Shown here: one piece after another, positions 1 to 10,601 of the stretch
Layout: every line of letters starts with the position of its first letter
Numbering within the stretch: position 1 is the stretch's first letter
DNA from: Colletotrichum lupini
Lineage: Eukaryota > Ascomycota > Sordariomycetes > Glomerellales > Glomerellaceae
DNA length: 64,000 nt
Direction: 5' to 3'
NCBI RefSeq assembly: GCF_023278565.1
Contig: NC_064677.1
Coordinates: 248,001 to 312,000 of the forward strand
Position numbers and translations under genes: made by a program
The notes under the pieces: model-generated
What the model was told of the DNA's origin: nothing
What the model saw: the letters and a program-made list of their open reading frames with translations, nothing else
The model's database searches: none

Positions 1-726
1 GCTTATTTGAGGGCTTATTTGGGTAATTTGAGGGCTTATTTGGGTTGGTATTTGGGTTGGTATTTTGCTTATAATAAGTCTTAGACTTATTATACTTATT
101 TCGAGAGTATTTATTACTCTTAATAGTATTACTAGACATAGGAGTATCGATTTCTCTCCTATTTTCGTCTAATATATCCGTAATAAGAGCCTCTAAAGTA
201 GGGGGCTCTTTAAGTCTTAAATTAGACCTTTGACGATCAGCCCAAATCGGAAAGATATTAGTTAGGGCTGATATAAAGACCGTTTTTTGGTCTATATCCT
301 CAATAATAGCTCCTACGCTTTTTAATTTGGAAATATAGCTTTTAAATGAGCTAATAAACTCATTTAAGCTATTAAAATGCTCCAATCTAATAGCGTGGAA
401 TTCGAGGTATAATTGTTGACGTAGAACTGGTCCTGTACCCTCATAGGATGCTTTAAGGGTATTAGAGCCTCTTTTGGATCAATTTGATCAAAAATAAGTG
501 AAAGAGGCTCAGGTTGAATATTTTGCCTTATTAATAATAAGGATTGGGTTTTTTGCTCTTCAGTAATATTTTCATATTCGTTTTCAACTTCGAAATAGGT
601 ATTTAATTTCAAAAGTCGAAGATAAATATGAAGAGTAGAAAGCCAAGTAGTCCAATTTTGACTACCTTTTAGGCGTTGATTTTCAGGCATAAGGCAGCCT
701 GTAATTGCCTTAATAATATCCGCCAT
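1..726 (-). pseudogene. copia gag gene, one frameshift, 3' end outside window
   Basis: The start codon at 724-726 opens a frame resembling the Gag (UBN2/DUF4219-like) N-terminus of fungal copia elements, with a GSQNWTTW motif followed by hydrophobic helices. The frame is lost near 450 and the recognisable Gag sequence continues in the +1 frame, open without a stop to base 1. The simplest reading is a single missing A in the run around 448-455. The last 60 bases are a short tandem repeat encoding Asn/Pro/Lys-rich residues (NPN, PNKPSN units). A sequencing error could explain the single frameshift. No zinc knuckle is reached before the window edge. Confidence 0.75.
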
Positions 727-770
727 TATATATATTTTAGAATATATATAATATAAATATATACTAGTAT

Positions 771-1710
771 TGTTCCTAGTATAAATAAGCTTACTTTAAG
801 CTTAGAATTCAAGCTTGTTTTTAAGCTTGAAAATAGACTTATTTCAAGTCTAAAAATATATATAAGAAAAAGTCTATTTTGACTTCTTTTCTTATAAATA
901 GATATTTAATAAAAGTAAGTATATAGTATAAAAAGGGCTTACACTTCGTCTGCCTTTTTATATATATAAATCCTTTATTAAATATAAAGGTCGATTTCGA
1001 ATTTTCGAATTCGAAAAAGTGATTTTGGGCGGAGTAAGGTATCTCGATATATGGATATGCATATACCGGATAAAGGCATATACCTAAATGATAATAGGTA
1101 TAATATAGGCAAATAAAAATAGAAGAGCTCGGATAAGTGAATAATATTCACTTAAGTAAATAAAACCTCAGTTATATAATAACTGGGCTCATAACCTCTA
1201 GCACGTATAGCTTTAACGAGGTAATGCGGGATATTCTTATATAGAATATGAAAAGTGAATATTCATATAGAAGCAAGAATATATGAATATAGGGGAAATA
1301 AGCGTATATAAAAGAGGTTTTTGTAATAAAGAGAGTAATATAGTTGAATTACTATATGAGAAGTTGCTTGCTTAACGAAAGGTCTAGGTAGGCAAATACA
1401 CGCCTACATATAGGCATAAAAACCTCCTACTAGAATATTCCATTGCTTATTAATTATGATATAATTAATAAGCATATACGTAAGTGAATGCGTAATCGTA
1501 GTACGTAATTCCGCCTCGAGTAAATTCCAGATTATTCAGTTATCTTCCAGTACTTTCCACTGCTCACGTAAGCTTATATAAGCAGTATTGCTTACATAAT
1601 CAATACCTATAATAATCTACAGAAATCGTAGATTAATATGGTATATAGTTTGCTTACGTAATATTGATAATAAGGCGAATAATAAGGTAAACAAAGTTAC
1701 CTTCGTAACA
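771..1710 (-). repeat. probable 5' LTR of element A
   Basis: On the minus strand the repeat would begin TGTTAC at 1710 and end GGAACA at 771, giving short inverted TGTT/AACA termini and a length of about 940 bp. The right boundary is firm because it is the insertion junction. The left boundary is only the best TG on the plus strand before gag, since the second LTR copy is outside the window. The stretch is AT-rich and holds no gene. Confidence 0.55.
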
Positions 1711-4194
1711 GTTATAAATATAAAAGAAATCGCTCGTAGCTTAGATAGGAGCTCTAAGTTCTTATTATAGGTCTTAAAGCGGCTTCGGATTGCGTTAATT
1801 ATACTAAAAAAGTCGTTTTAATCGAGATTATATACCGCTTTATAATAGTAATTAGAGGCTTTGTTTATAAGTATAATATTAATTACTAAATAGTATTAGT
1901 ATTCCCTAATTCCGACTTTTTCGTAATAATTATAAAACATCGTTAGGGTTTCTTATAAGACCTTATACTTCCCCCCAGAGTATAATTTCTCTTTTAAGAA
2001 GATCTTTTTAAGGTTTATAAATTACCTCGTATTTACTATTAGATTTTTAATATTTATATACGATCCCTGCGTCGCTACGTACTATTAATAACTTTAGGTC
2101 GTCTACTTCTTTTTTTATTAGCCGATCGGCGCCGAATTTCGTATTAGTAATAGTAACGAGTTATAGATCGAAATAAGCAGAATTATCAATTATCGTACTT
2201 TTAGTACTATATTTTGCCCCGGTATATCCTTTTATAACGATAGATTTCCGTTAGTAATTATAAAGAGGAAATCTAAGTCGTTTACCTTTTTTTTAAATTT
2301 ATTAAAGCGATTATACGCTCTATCGACCTATACCTAGTTCTATAGTACGAATTCCTCTTTTATAATTATTATTATTAGTATTTTGTATAGCTCTCGTAAT
2401 TATAATTACGCTAGTAATACCCCTCGCTCGTAAAAGAATTTATTAACTACTTTCGTAATTCCTAGGCTTATACTTGCGAACTATTTATCTAGTTAATAAC
2501 TAAGGTCGTTTATAATCTTATAAAATAGGGGTTACCCCTATAGCCCCTTTTTTTTATAAACCTTAGTTAAATAGATTAATACCGCGTTAATTTACTTATT
2601 ATTAAGCTAATCTACGATTCTATATATCTACGTCCCCTAATAGTCCGGGTTAATATTTACTTATTTATAAGGGATTAGGATTCTATCTAGGATCGGGTTT
2701 CGTTCTCTTTTTTTTTACCCTAACTCGCTAAAAGTCGTACTCTAGCTTATGCTTATATTAGTAACTACTAGCGTATTTAATTTTAATAAAGATATATCTA
2801 ATCCGCGCGCGGGTTATAATAAATCCGTACTTTTGCTACTTAACGAATTTATCGAGGTCTAGGAGATTCCCGCTTTTTCTTACTATCTCGTTATTACTCT
2901 CGTTTTTATTATTTTTAGCGATTATTATTACCTTTTTAAATCGCTAGCTATCGTACTTATTAAGATCCTCCTTTTTATTTAATAAAAAAGGGTAAGTTTT
3001 AGTAATTCTTTTTAATAATAGTAGTAATAAACGTTTATATTACTATAAGAAGATATAATAATTAGTCTTAAGATCTTTATTAATTACTAATTTCCGCTAT
3101 CCCGTATACTTCTAGCCTCCTAAGCCTCGTACTCTTTATAATCTCTAAATAGCTTCTTTAATTAATTTCTTAAAATTAGTAATTTCGCGCCGGGAGCTAG
3201 TATAAAAAAGAAGCTCTTTAGTAGCCCTCTAGAGGATTCTTTTTTTTTCCTTTTAAATCCTCGTTTTTTTTAGCCTTTTTTTAAGCTAATAATAACTCTA
3301 GCGGGAGGTCGTAGGACTATTTTAGAGTAACCGCTTTTTTCTTAGGTTAATTTTTAAAATCCGTAATACTCTTAGCTCGATATTATTAAGACCTTTAAAT
3401 CCCCTCCTCCCTTATTAAACCGTCCCTTATATTATATTTTTAAGTAATACTTAGGGGGTAGTTAAGGGAGCTACGAGGAGGTTATTTAGATCGTAGGTTT
3501 AAAGTCGTATTTATAAGGTCTTTATAATAATAAACTTTCCTATATACTATAAATCTCTTAGCTTAATAACTCTTATAAAGTTACTTTTATTACTAAATAA
3601 AAATATCTATATTTAGAGATCCCCTTTTTCGATCGCGCGGTACTCTTTTATATTATACTTTTACTAATTTAACTAGTTAATTTCTAATTACGGGCCGGTT
3701 ATAAAAAAATCGTTTAATAAAAAAGCTACTTAGGGCGACGGCAAAAGGCTAGTTACTTAAGTAGTTCTATTAATTAACGTAGTTTAATATAGTAAACGTC
3801 GACCTCTCGTAAGTAGTAAAGGGCTACGATTACTTAATTCCGTATAGTATTTAAGAATCGCCCCCTTTTTCGTCTACTTTTATAAAATTAATTAGTACGA
3901 ATCTCCTATCTTATATAGTATTAAGAGGTCGTCTCTTTTACGTAGCGAGATACCTTACCGATCTACGATAATAGAATTTAATTATTAATTAGTATTAGTA
4001 TTCTTATTATAAGGTAGTTAGTTCGAACTATAATTAATAAAAAGATTAATTAAATTATATAAATATCTACGTAGGTATAAAAAGGAGGTTCTAACCGTAG
4101 GTTAGGCTAGCTACGATAATCGTAAATAGGGCCCCTAATTAGCCCTTGCGTAGTCGGCTATATACCGCGGTCGAATTAGACTTCTAATCTAATA
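1711..4194 (-). mobile_element. RIP-mutated copia element B, 5' 2,484 bp, split by element A
   Basis: This is the reverse complement of the first 2,484 bp of element C (6755-9238). The homologous stretch has exactly the same length in both copies, and spot checks such as the poly-C at 1971-1976 against the poly-G at 8973-8978 fall at identical offsets, so the copies differ essentially by substitution. The 5' LTR is at 3993-4194. The remaining 3' part of B must lie beyond element A, outside the window. No usable reading frame survives. Confidence 0.9.
3993..4194 (-). repeat. 5' LTR of element B (202 bp)
   Basis: This matches the LTRs of element C in reverse orientation. Its outer end reads TATTAGATTAG on the minus strand where C has TGTCGGATTAG, a difference mostly of the C-to-T and G-to-A kind expected of RIP. 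The inner end is TATTAGTATTC in plus orientation, matching the ...GGGATACTAACA end of C. Confidence 0.9.
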
Positions 4195-4442
4195 AGAGAA
4201 GACTGAGATTAACTAACATCAGAGGCTCAGATTAAGAATAAGAAGGGCGAGTGAGATACAGATGATATCTTAAAGGCCGATTTATTGAAGAATAGTTCAT
4301 CTATCAACATTCGATGACTTTCTGAAAAAGAAACAAATAGCTAAAAGAAACAACACAACCGCCCAGGCTATCATGCAAAGCTGAACCACAACAACCCTCA
4401 TACCGCAACATTATCCAGTGACACAATTTAACTTTATACCAC

Positions 4443-5846
4443 TCATGCTGGAGTACATTGGGCGTAGTACGGGTTGGCCGTCTTGCAAGTAGCGCCAGGG
4501 ACACAAGACGTCGGGCTCTCAGCAGGCCAGTTGATGCCGCCACACTGTCCGTACAGAGACTGAGCTCCCGCAGGTACAGGAGCCGGAGAACATTGCGCGT
4601 AGTACGGGTTGATGGTGGTGCAAGTCGCGTAGTCTGGGCACCTGGTCGGACCAGCGTAGTTCATGCCACCGCACTGGCCGTACAAGTTCTGAGTCGGTTC
4701 TCCTGCGGATGGTGCCGTCGTGGTCATGGTCTGGAAGGTGGTTGGCGATGGTGTCTGAGACGGTGTTCTCGTGGCGCTGGTTGGGGAGTTGTTGCTGGTG
4801 CTGATTTTACTACTTGAGCTGGGGCTTGAGCTTGAGGTCGAACTTGTGCGAGTTAGAGTGATTGTCGTCGTAGCAGCAGTAGTAGAAGTTTGGATCAGGG
4901 TAGTAGTATCCGAAGTAGAGTTGCCGAAGCTGATTGTGCTTGAAGACCTGCTACTGACAACGGCAGTAACAGAACTTGAAGTTGAGGCACTAGCTGAGGC
5001 TGTGATAACTGAGCTTGCACGAATCGTTGTACCGTAAGGGGTAGCACTACCAGATGCCGTGATCTGAATCCTAGATTGAGGGAGCATTGAAACACCACCT
5101 GAGATGATGGCACCACCAGGAATGACATAGTCGTTGAGGTTGTCTCGGTAGATGTTGTACAGGATACCGGGGTCGTTGGCGCCATAGAGAGCGGTTCCTG
5201 GTACTCCAGCAGGATTATCCGTTCCGGAGCCGGTGATCTCCAGGTTGATGCACTGAGGGTAACTTTGCGCCCCGTTCTGCTGGCCGGCACTGTGAAGGGC
5301 AATGATGTCGTGACGAAGAACGTAGTGGCCTGGAGCAACATTGGGTGGGATACGGACGGACCAGGCGTTGCCGTTATTGATCAACACGGTTGCTGCCCAC
5401 TGGTTTGTCTGCTGGGGAGGGTTGATCAAACCTGCGCCGTCAATCTTGAAGAACTTGAGTGCTGTCTTATCGATGGCGTTGCAAGGTCCATTACAGTTTG
5501 CCAGGAAGTCCATAACGGGGCCCTTGTGACTGTCAGGCCATTCCGTCCATTGAAGCTGCACAGTATCACCGGCAGCAACTGTGATCCGGCCCTTGCCAGA
5601 AACTGCTTGTCTGTGGCAGATAATGTCCGGAGCATTATAAGCGTCAGGTGCGACAAAGCCGTTGTCGCGTTGATCTATCGTCCAGCCGGCTACGAGAGGA
5701 GGGTTGTTGGTGTATGGGTCCTGGACGGGGATGTAGTTGCGGTATGAGACGCCGTTGACGACAATGTTGGTGACATGGCCGTGAGCAGCGACCGAAACAG
5801 CAGATGCCAAGATGGCGAGAAGGCCAGGTGTCTTACGGTTGCCCAT
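4443..5846 (-). CDS. AA9 lytic polysaccharide monooxygenase with two CBM1 cellulose-binding modules
   Basis: Secreted copper enzyme that oxidatively cleaves cellulose or related glucans. The 467-residue intronless frame starts at MGNRKTPG (5844-5846); the upstream in-frame extension to 6092 lacks family resemblance. A signal peptide of 21 residues ends in AA, leaving His22 as the mature N-terminus, the first arm of the histidine brace. The second copper ligand is His107 in SHKGP. His185, Gln194 and Tyr196 (ALHSA, AQSYPQC) are the usual second-sphere and axial residues. A Ser/Thr-rich linker (about 270-385) leads to two CBM1 domains (about 386-422 and 429-467), each with YGQCGG and NPYYAQC. 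One CBM1 is the usual number. The gene is alone in an island between two inverted RIP-mutated transposons but is itself intact. Confidence 0.97.
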   Translation of the reverse strand: MGNRKTPGLLAILASAVSVAAHGHVTNIVVNGVSYRNYIPVQDPYTNNPPLVAGWTIDQRDNGFVAPDAYNAPDIICHRQAVSGKGRITVAAGDTVQLQWTEWPDSHKGPVMDFLANCNGPCNAIDKTALKFFKIDGAGLINPPQQTNQWAATVLINNGNAWSVRIPPNVAPGHYVLRHDIIALHSAGQQNGAQSYPQCINLEITGSGTDNPAGVPGTALYGANDPGILYNIYRDNLNDYVIPGGAIISGGVSMLPQSRIQITASGSATPYGTTIRASSVITASASASTSSSVTAVVSSRSSSTISFGNSTSDTTTLIQTSTTAATTTITLTRTSSTSSSSPSSSSKISTSNNSPTSATRTPSQTPSPTTFQTMTTTAPSAGEPTQNLYGQCGGMNYAGPTRCPDYATCTTINPYYAQCSPAPVPAGAQSLYGQCGGINWPAESPTSCVPGATCKTANPYYAQCTPA

Positions 5847-6754
5847 TATATAAAAAGAATGTGAGCCGGCGTTGAAGAACGTCCGAAAGAGGAAGGGATG
5901 AGCAACGAATGAAAAGAACGAGTGTGTGTAAACGAAATTAGAAAGAGTGATGATCCTTTCGTTCGGAGTCGACGCTTCGAGAAGCGTTGATCTTGATACT
6001 TTATACTCGATGACCCCGCTGAGCACTGATTCTATTCGCGTGAGATCACCATGTGGGAGCCAGGGATAGGGTGAGTCAAACATTCCAAACATCGGTGTTC
6101 CCTCGCATGGTCTTATATTTTGCGAAAGGGAGTCTCGCCGTCGTCTCCCTGGCTAGCTGAAAGCTCAAGGCGCGCCATGAGTCCGCCACCGATTCCAGGC
6201 TTCTTGGGCGTGCCTCAATGTTGCCCTCTTCTGTCACGACCCATGAGGCACGATGAACTCTCCAACATGATGCCGGAAGTAGGGGCAGCTTGAAGCCCAT
6301 CACACGCCACGTGGATCAGACTAAGCGCCTCTCCATCAACCTTAAAAGAGATGCTACTGGCATCAGAGAGGTGGATCAAAGTCCAGATCAAAGTCTAGCC
6401 GCCCGTCGCAAACGTCTTGACTCCGTGCCGCCAACTGCGGAACCGGTCCGCGGTTGGAGCAGAAGCTTGAGATCCACGGTCTTCCCGGAATCACGTTTAG
6501 CTCCTGGATAAGCGAGTGTTCGATGTGCGGGAGCTAGACGCAGCAAAATCTGCACTCAGGGATGCAAGGGAGAGCGTCCCGAAGAACCCTTTCCCCAGAG
6601 CACGTATTCGCAAGTGGAGGTTGGCGGGCAGTGAGAGGCAACCGAACCCAGGTTCCGAGTAGTAAGATATCATGACCGACCAGTGAACAAGACAATTCTG
6701 ACCTTCCAAATAATTGTATGTGCCTTCGAAAAAGCTCAGTCAAGACATATGGGG
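5847..6754. other. LPMO upstream region up to the LTR of element C
   Basis: About 900 bp of normal base composition holding the LPMO promoter. The small frames here do not resemble known proteins and I call none. The sequence continues at 13,789 once element C is removed. Confidence 0.6.
6750..6754. repeat. target site duplication, left copy (tgggg)
   Basis: Five bases immediately outside the 5' LTR of element C, identical to those following its 3' LTR. Confidence 0.9.
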
Positions 6755-6956
6755 TGTCGGATTAGAAGTCTAATTCGACCGCGGCATACAGCCGACTGCG
6801 CAGGGGCCAATTAGGGGCCCTATTTATGATTATCATAGCTAGCCTAACCTATGGTTAGAACCTCCTTTTTATACTTACGTAGATATTTATATAGTTTAAT
6901 TAATCTCTTTATTAATTACGGTTCGAACTAACTACCTTATAATAGGGATATTAATA
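6755..6956 (+). repeat. 5' LTR of element C (202 bp)
   Basis: Begins TGTCGGATTAG and ends TATTAATA. Nearly identical in layout to 13582-13783; the differences seen, for example ATA here against ACA in the 3' LTR at the terminus, are transitions. Confidence 0.92.
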
Positions 6957-9900
6957 CTAATTAGTAATTAAATTCTATTATTGTAAATTAGTAAGGTATT
7001 TTATTATATAAAAAAGACGACTTCTTAATACTATATAAAATAAGAGATTCGTACTAATTAACCTTATAGAAGTAAATAAAAAAGGGGGTAATTCTCGAAT
7101 ACCGTACAGAATTAAATAATCGTAGCCCTTTACTACTTACGAGAGGTCGACGTTTATTATATTAAACTACGTTAATTAATAGAACCGCTTAAGTAACTAG
7201 CCTTTTACCGTCGCCCCGAGTAGCTTTTTTACTAAACGATTTTTCTATAGCCGGTTTATAATTAGAAATTAACTAATTAAATTAGTAAAAATACGGTATA
7301 AAAGAGTACCGTGCGATTAAAAAAGGAGATCTCTAAATGTAAACATTCTTACTTAGTAATAAAAGTAACCCTATAAGAGTTATTAAGCTAAGAGATCTAT
7401 AGTATATAAGAAAATCTATTATTACGAGGACTTTATAAATACGACTTTAAGCCTGCGATCTAAACGACCTCTTTATAGCTCCCTTAACTACTCCCTAAGT
7501 ATTATTTAGAAATATAATATAAGGGACGGTTTAATAAAAGAGGAGGGGATTTAGAGGTCTTAATAGTATTGAGCTAAGAGTATTATAAATCTTAGAGATT
7601 AACTTAAAAAGAAAGCGGCTATTTTAAAATAGTCCTACAACCTCTTACTAAAGTTATTATTAACTTAAAAAAAGGCTAAAAAAGATAAGGATCTAAGGAG
7701 AAAAGAAAAGAATCCTCTAGAGGGCCGCTAAAAGGCTTTTTTTTTATACTAGCTCCTAGTATAAGATTATTAATTTTAAGAAATTAACTAAGGAAGCTAT
7801 TTAGAGATTATAAAGAGCACGAGGCTTAGGAAGCTAGAAGTATACGGGATAACGGAAATTAGTAATTAATAAAGATCCCGAGACTAATTACTATATCTTT
7901 TTATAATAATATAAACGTTTACTACTATTATTATTAAAAGGAACTACTAAAACCTATCCTTTTTTATTAGATAAAAAGGAGGATCTTAATAAGTATAATA
8001 GTTAGCGATTTAGAAAGGTAGTAATAATTATTAAAAATAATAGAAACGAGAGTAGTAATAAGATAGCGAGAAAAAACGAGAATTTCTTAGACTTTAATAA
8101 ATTCGTTAAGTAATAAAAGTACGGATTTACTACGACCCGCGCGCGGATTAGATATATCCCTATTAAAATTAAATATACTAGCGATTATTAATATAAGTAT
8201 AAGTTAGAGTACGACCCTTAGTAAGTTAAGGTAAAAAAGAAAAGGACGAAACCCGATCTTAAATAGAATCCTAATCCTTTATAAATAGGTAAATATTAAC
8301 CCGGATTATTAGGGAATATAGATATATAAAATTATAGATTAGCCTAACGGCGAGTAAATTAACGCGGTATTAATCTATTTAACTAAGGTTTATAAAAAAA
8401 AGGGGCTATAGGGGTAACCCCTATTTTACGAGATCGTAAACGACCTTAGTTACTAACTAAATAAATAGTTCGCGAGCGTAAGCTTAGGAATTATAAAAGT
8501 AGTTAATAAATTCTTTTATAGGCGAGGGGTATTATTAGCGTAATTATAATTACGAGAGCTATATATAATATTAGTAGCGATAATTATAAAAGAGGAATTC
8601 GTACTATAGAACTAGGTATAGGTCGATAGAGCGTATAATCGCTTTAACGAATTTAGAAAAAGGGTAAACGACCTAGATTTCCTTTTTATAATTACTAACG
8701 GAAATCTATTATTATAAAAGGATATACTAGGGTAAAATATAGTACTAGAAGTACGATAATTAATAATTCTGCCTATTTCGATTTATAACTCGTTACTACT
8801 ATTAATACGAAATTCGGTACCGATTGGCTAATAAGAAAGGAAGTAGACGACTTAAAGTTATTAATAGTACGTAGTAACGTAGGGATCGTATATAGATACT
8901 AAAAATCTAGTAGCGAATACGAGGTAATTTATAAACCTTAAAAAGATCTTTTTAAAAAAGAAATTGTACTCTGGGGGGAAGTATAAGGTCTTATAAGAAA
9001 CCCTAACGATGTTTTACGATTATTATGAAAAAGTCGGAATTAGGAAATACTAGTACTATTCGGTAATTAATATTATACTCGTAAGTAAAGCCTCTAATTA
9101 TTATTATAAAGCGGTACGTAATTTCGATCGAAACGACTTTCTTAGTATAATTAACGTAATCCGAAGCCGCTTTAAGACTTATAATAAGAACCTAGAGCTC
9201 CTATCTAAGCTACGAGCGATTTCTTTTATATCTATAACTAGGATAATAAAAGATAAATCGCAAGTAAAGATCTTTAAAGAGCTTATCGATCGAATCGATA
9301 AGCTAGCAAAAACCTAGCTAAATAAGGGGATAAATAAGCAAAAAGTCGGATATTTTTATACCGTAATTTAGTATATATTAGAAGTAAAAATTACCCTATA
9401 CTAAGTACCTAAAGACTACGAGACGCTCTGCTCGAGGCTAAGATCTAGTTTTAATATTAAGGCGAGAATGCCGCGCTAAACCTATTTCTAAGCGTACGAC
9501 GGCCCTTATTAATAATATTAAGTTAATCGAATATATAATAAAAAAGGAAAAGAGGCTAGATATAGTAATTACTAATAAGGAGGCCTAGATTCGTTAAATA
9601 GGTAGAGATTTAACTTATAAGTAGGGTAATAAAAGAAGTAATACTATATTTATAAAAAGGATAAATATTAGTTAAGTAACTACTCCGAGGAAGAGCGTAT
9701 TAAATCGTATAAATAGTATAAAAAGTCGAGGGTAATAAACGGTAAAACTAGCCCTCGTCGGTTTAACTAATTCCTTATTATATATAAGGGAAGATCCGGG
9801 GGCACAGAACTTAGTAATAGTAGCTAAAGTAGCGACTTAAAGTATATACCCCCTATAAGAGATTCGGAAGATAAAAAAGATCTTACTCCCTATACTAACG

Positions 9901-10364
9901 AATTAAATTATAACGAAATTAACAATATTAACTACTCTTTTTTTGCCCCGTTAGCCTCTAGAGGATATACGAGGCTAAACGAATAGAGGGTAGTAAAAGC
10001 TCTTAATAAGTAGGCTTTTATTTATAAATAATAAAAGAAGGTCCTTTAGATAACGGATATAAAGGCGGCCGAAAGGGCGAATCTAATAGGGCCGAAGCTT
10101 ATTATTTTAACGATTAAGGAGAAGACGTTATCTCTCTCGATATCTAAAGAAAAGGAACATAGTACTAAGTATATTTAGGGGTAGTTAGAGGGGTCCTTTT
10201 TATACTACTTAGATCCCTTAAATACTAAGCTCGTATAAGTATTCTACGCGAGCAAAAAGTACGGCCTAAATAATTTCTATAAGATTATCCTAGATACTAG
10301 GGCATTGTAATAGTTAACTAAAAAAAAAGGGCAATTCTAAGTATTATAAAAGATCGTACTAATA

Positions 10365-10601
10365 ATGCTTAATACGTTAACGGCGGGTATTATAAGGATT
10401 AGTTTCGGCCTAGGTAAGGAAATCGTCGCCCTAGGTATAATAGAAATAGAGATATACTTCGGAACGATAACTTTCTATATTTTACTTATTAATACCCTAT
10501 TTCTCTTATATTTAAAAGATATAGATCGACTAGGTATTATATTTAATAATACGAGGAACAGAATCTTTAGTAGTAAGTATTTTAAAATAGTTAAACGATA
10601 A
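10365..10601 (+). pseudogene. relic of copia protease region
   Basis: A 78-codon open fragment within element C. It resembles the stretch after the retroviral-type aspartic protease in fungal copia polyproteins, with a pattern like FLLYLKDIDRLGI that matches the usual FLLCL.DMD.LGV. Just downstream, read through stops, is the GAG-pre-integrase motif (LRKL..RFEYPSVTRLYNLL). Not expected to encode a functional protein. Confidence 0.75.

Larger units (their letters stand above)
1..1710 (-). mobile_element. Ty1/copia-like LTR retrotransposon A (5' part, runs off left edge)
   Basis: The element reads leftward. Its right end is a long terminal repeat beginning (minus strand) TGTTACGAAGG at 1710, followed by an AT-rich leader and a gag gene ending beyond base 1. 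It interrupts element B: to its right (from 1711) the sequence matches copy C base for base from the equivalent of position 9238 onward, so 1710/1711 is an insertion junction. The expected 5-bp target duplication would be gttat (1711-1715); its partner lies outside the window. Unlike B and C, the gag frame is not full of stops, so this copy is probably younger than, or escaped, the RIP that hit its neighbours. Confidence 0.8.
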
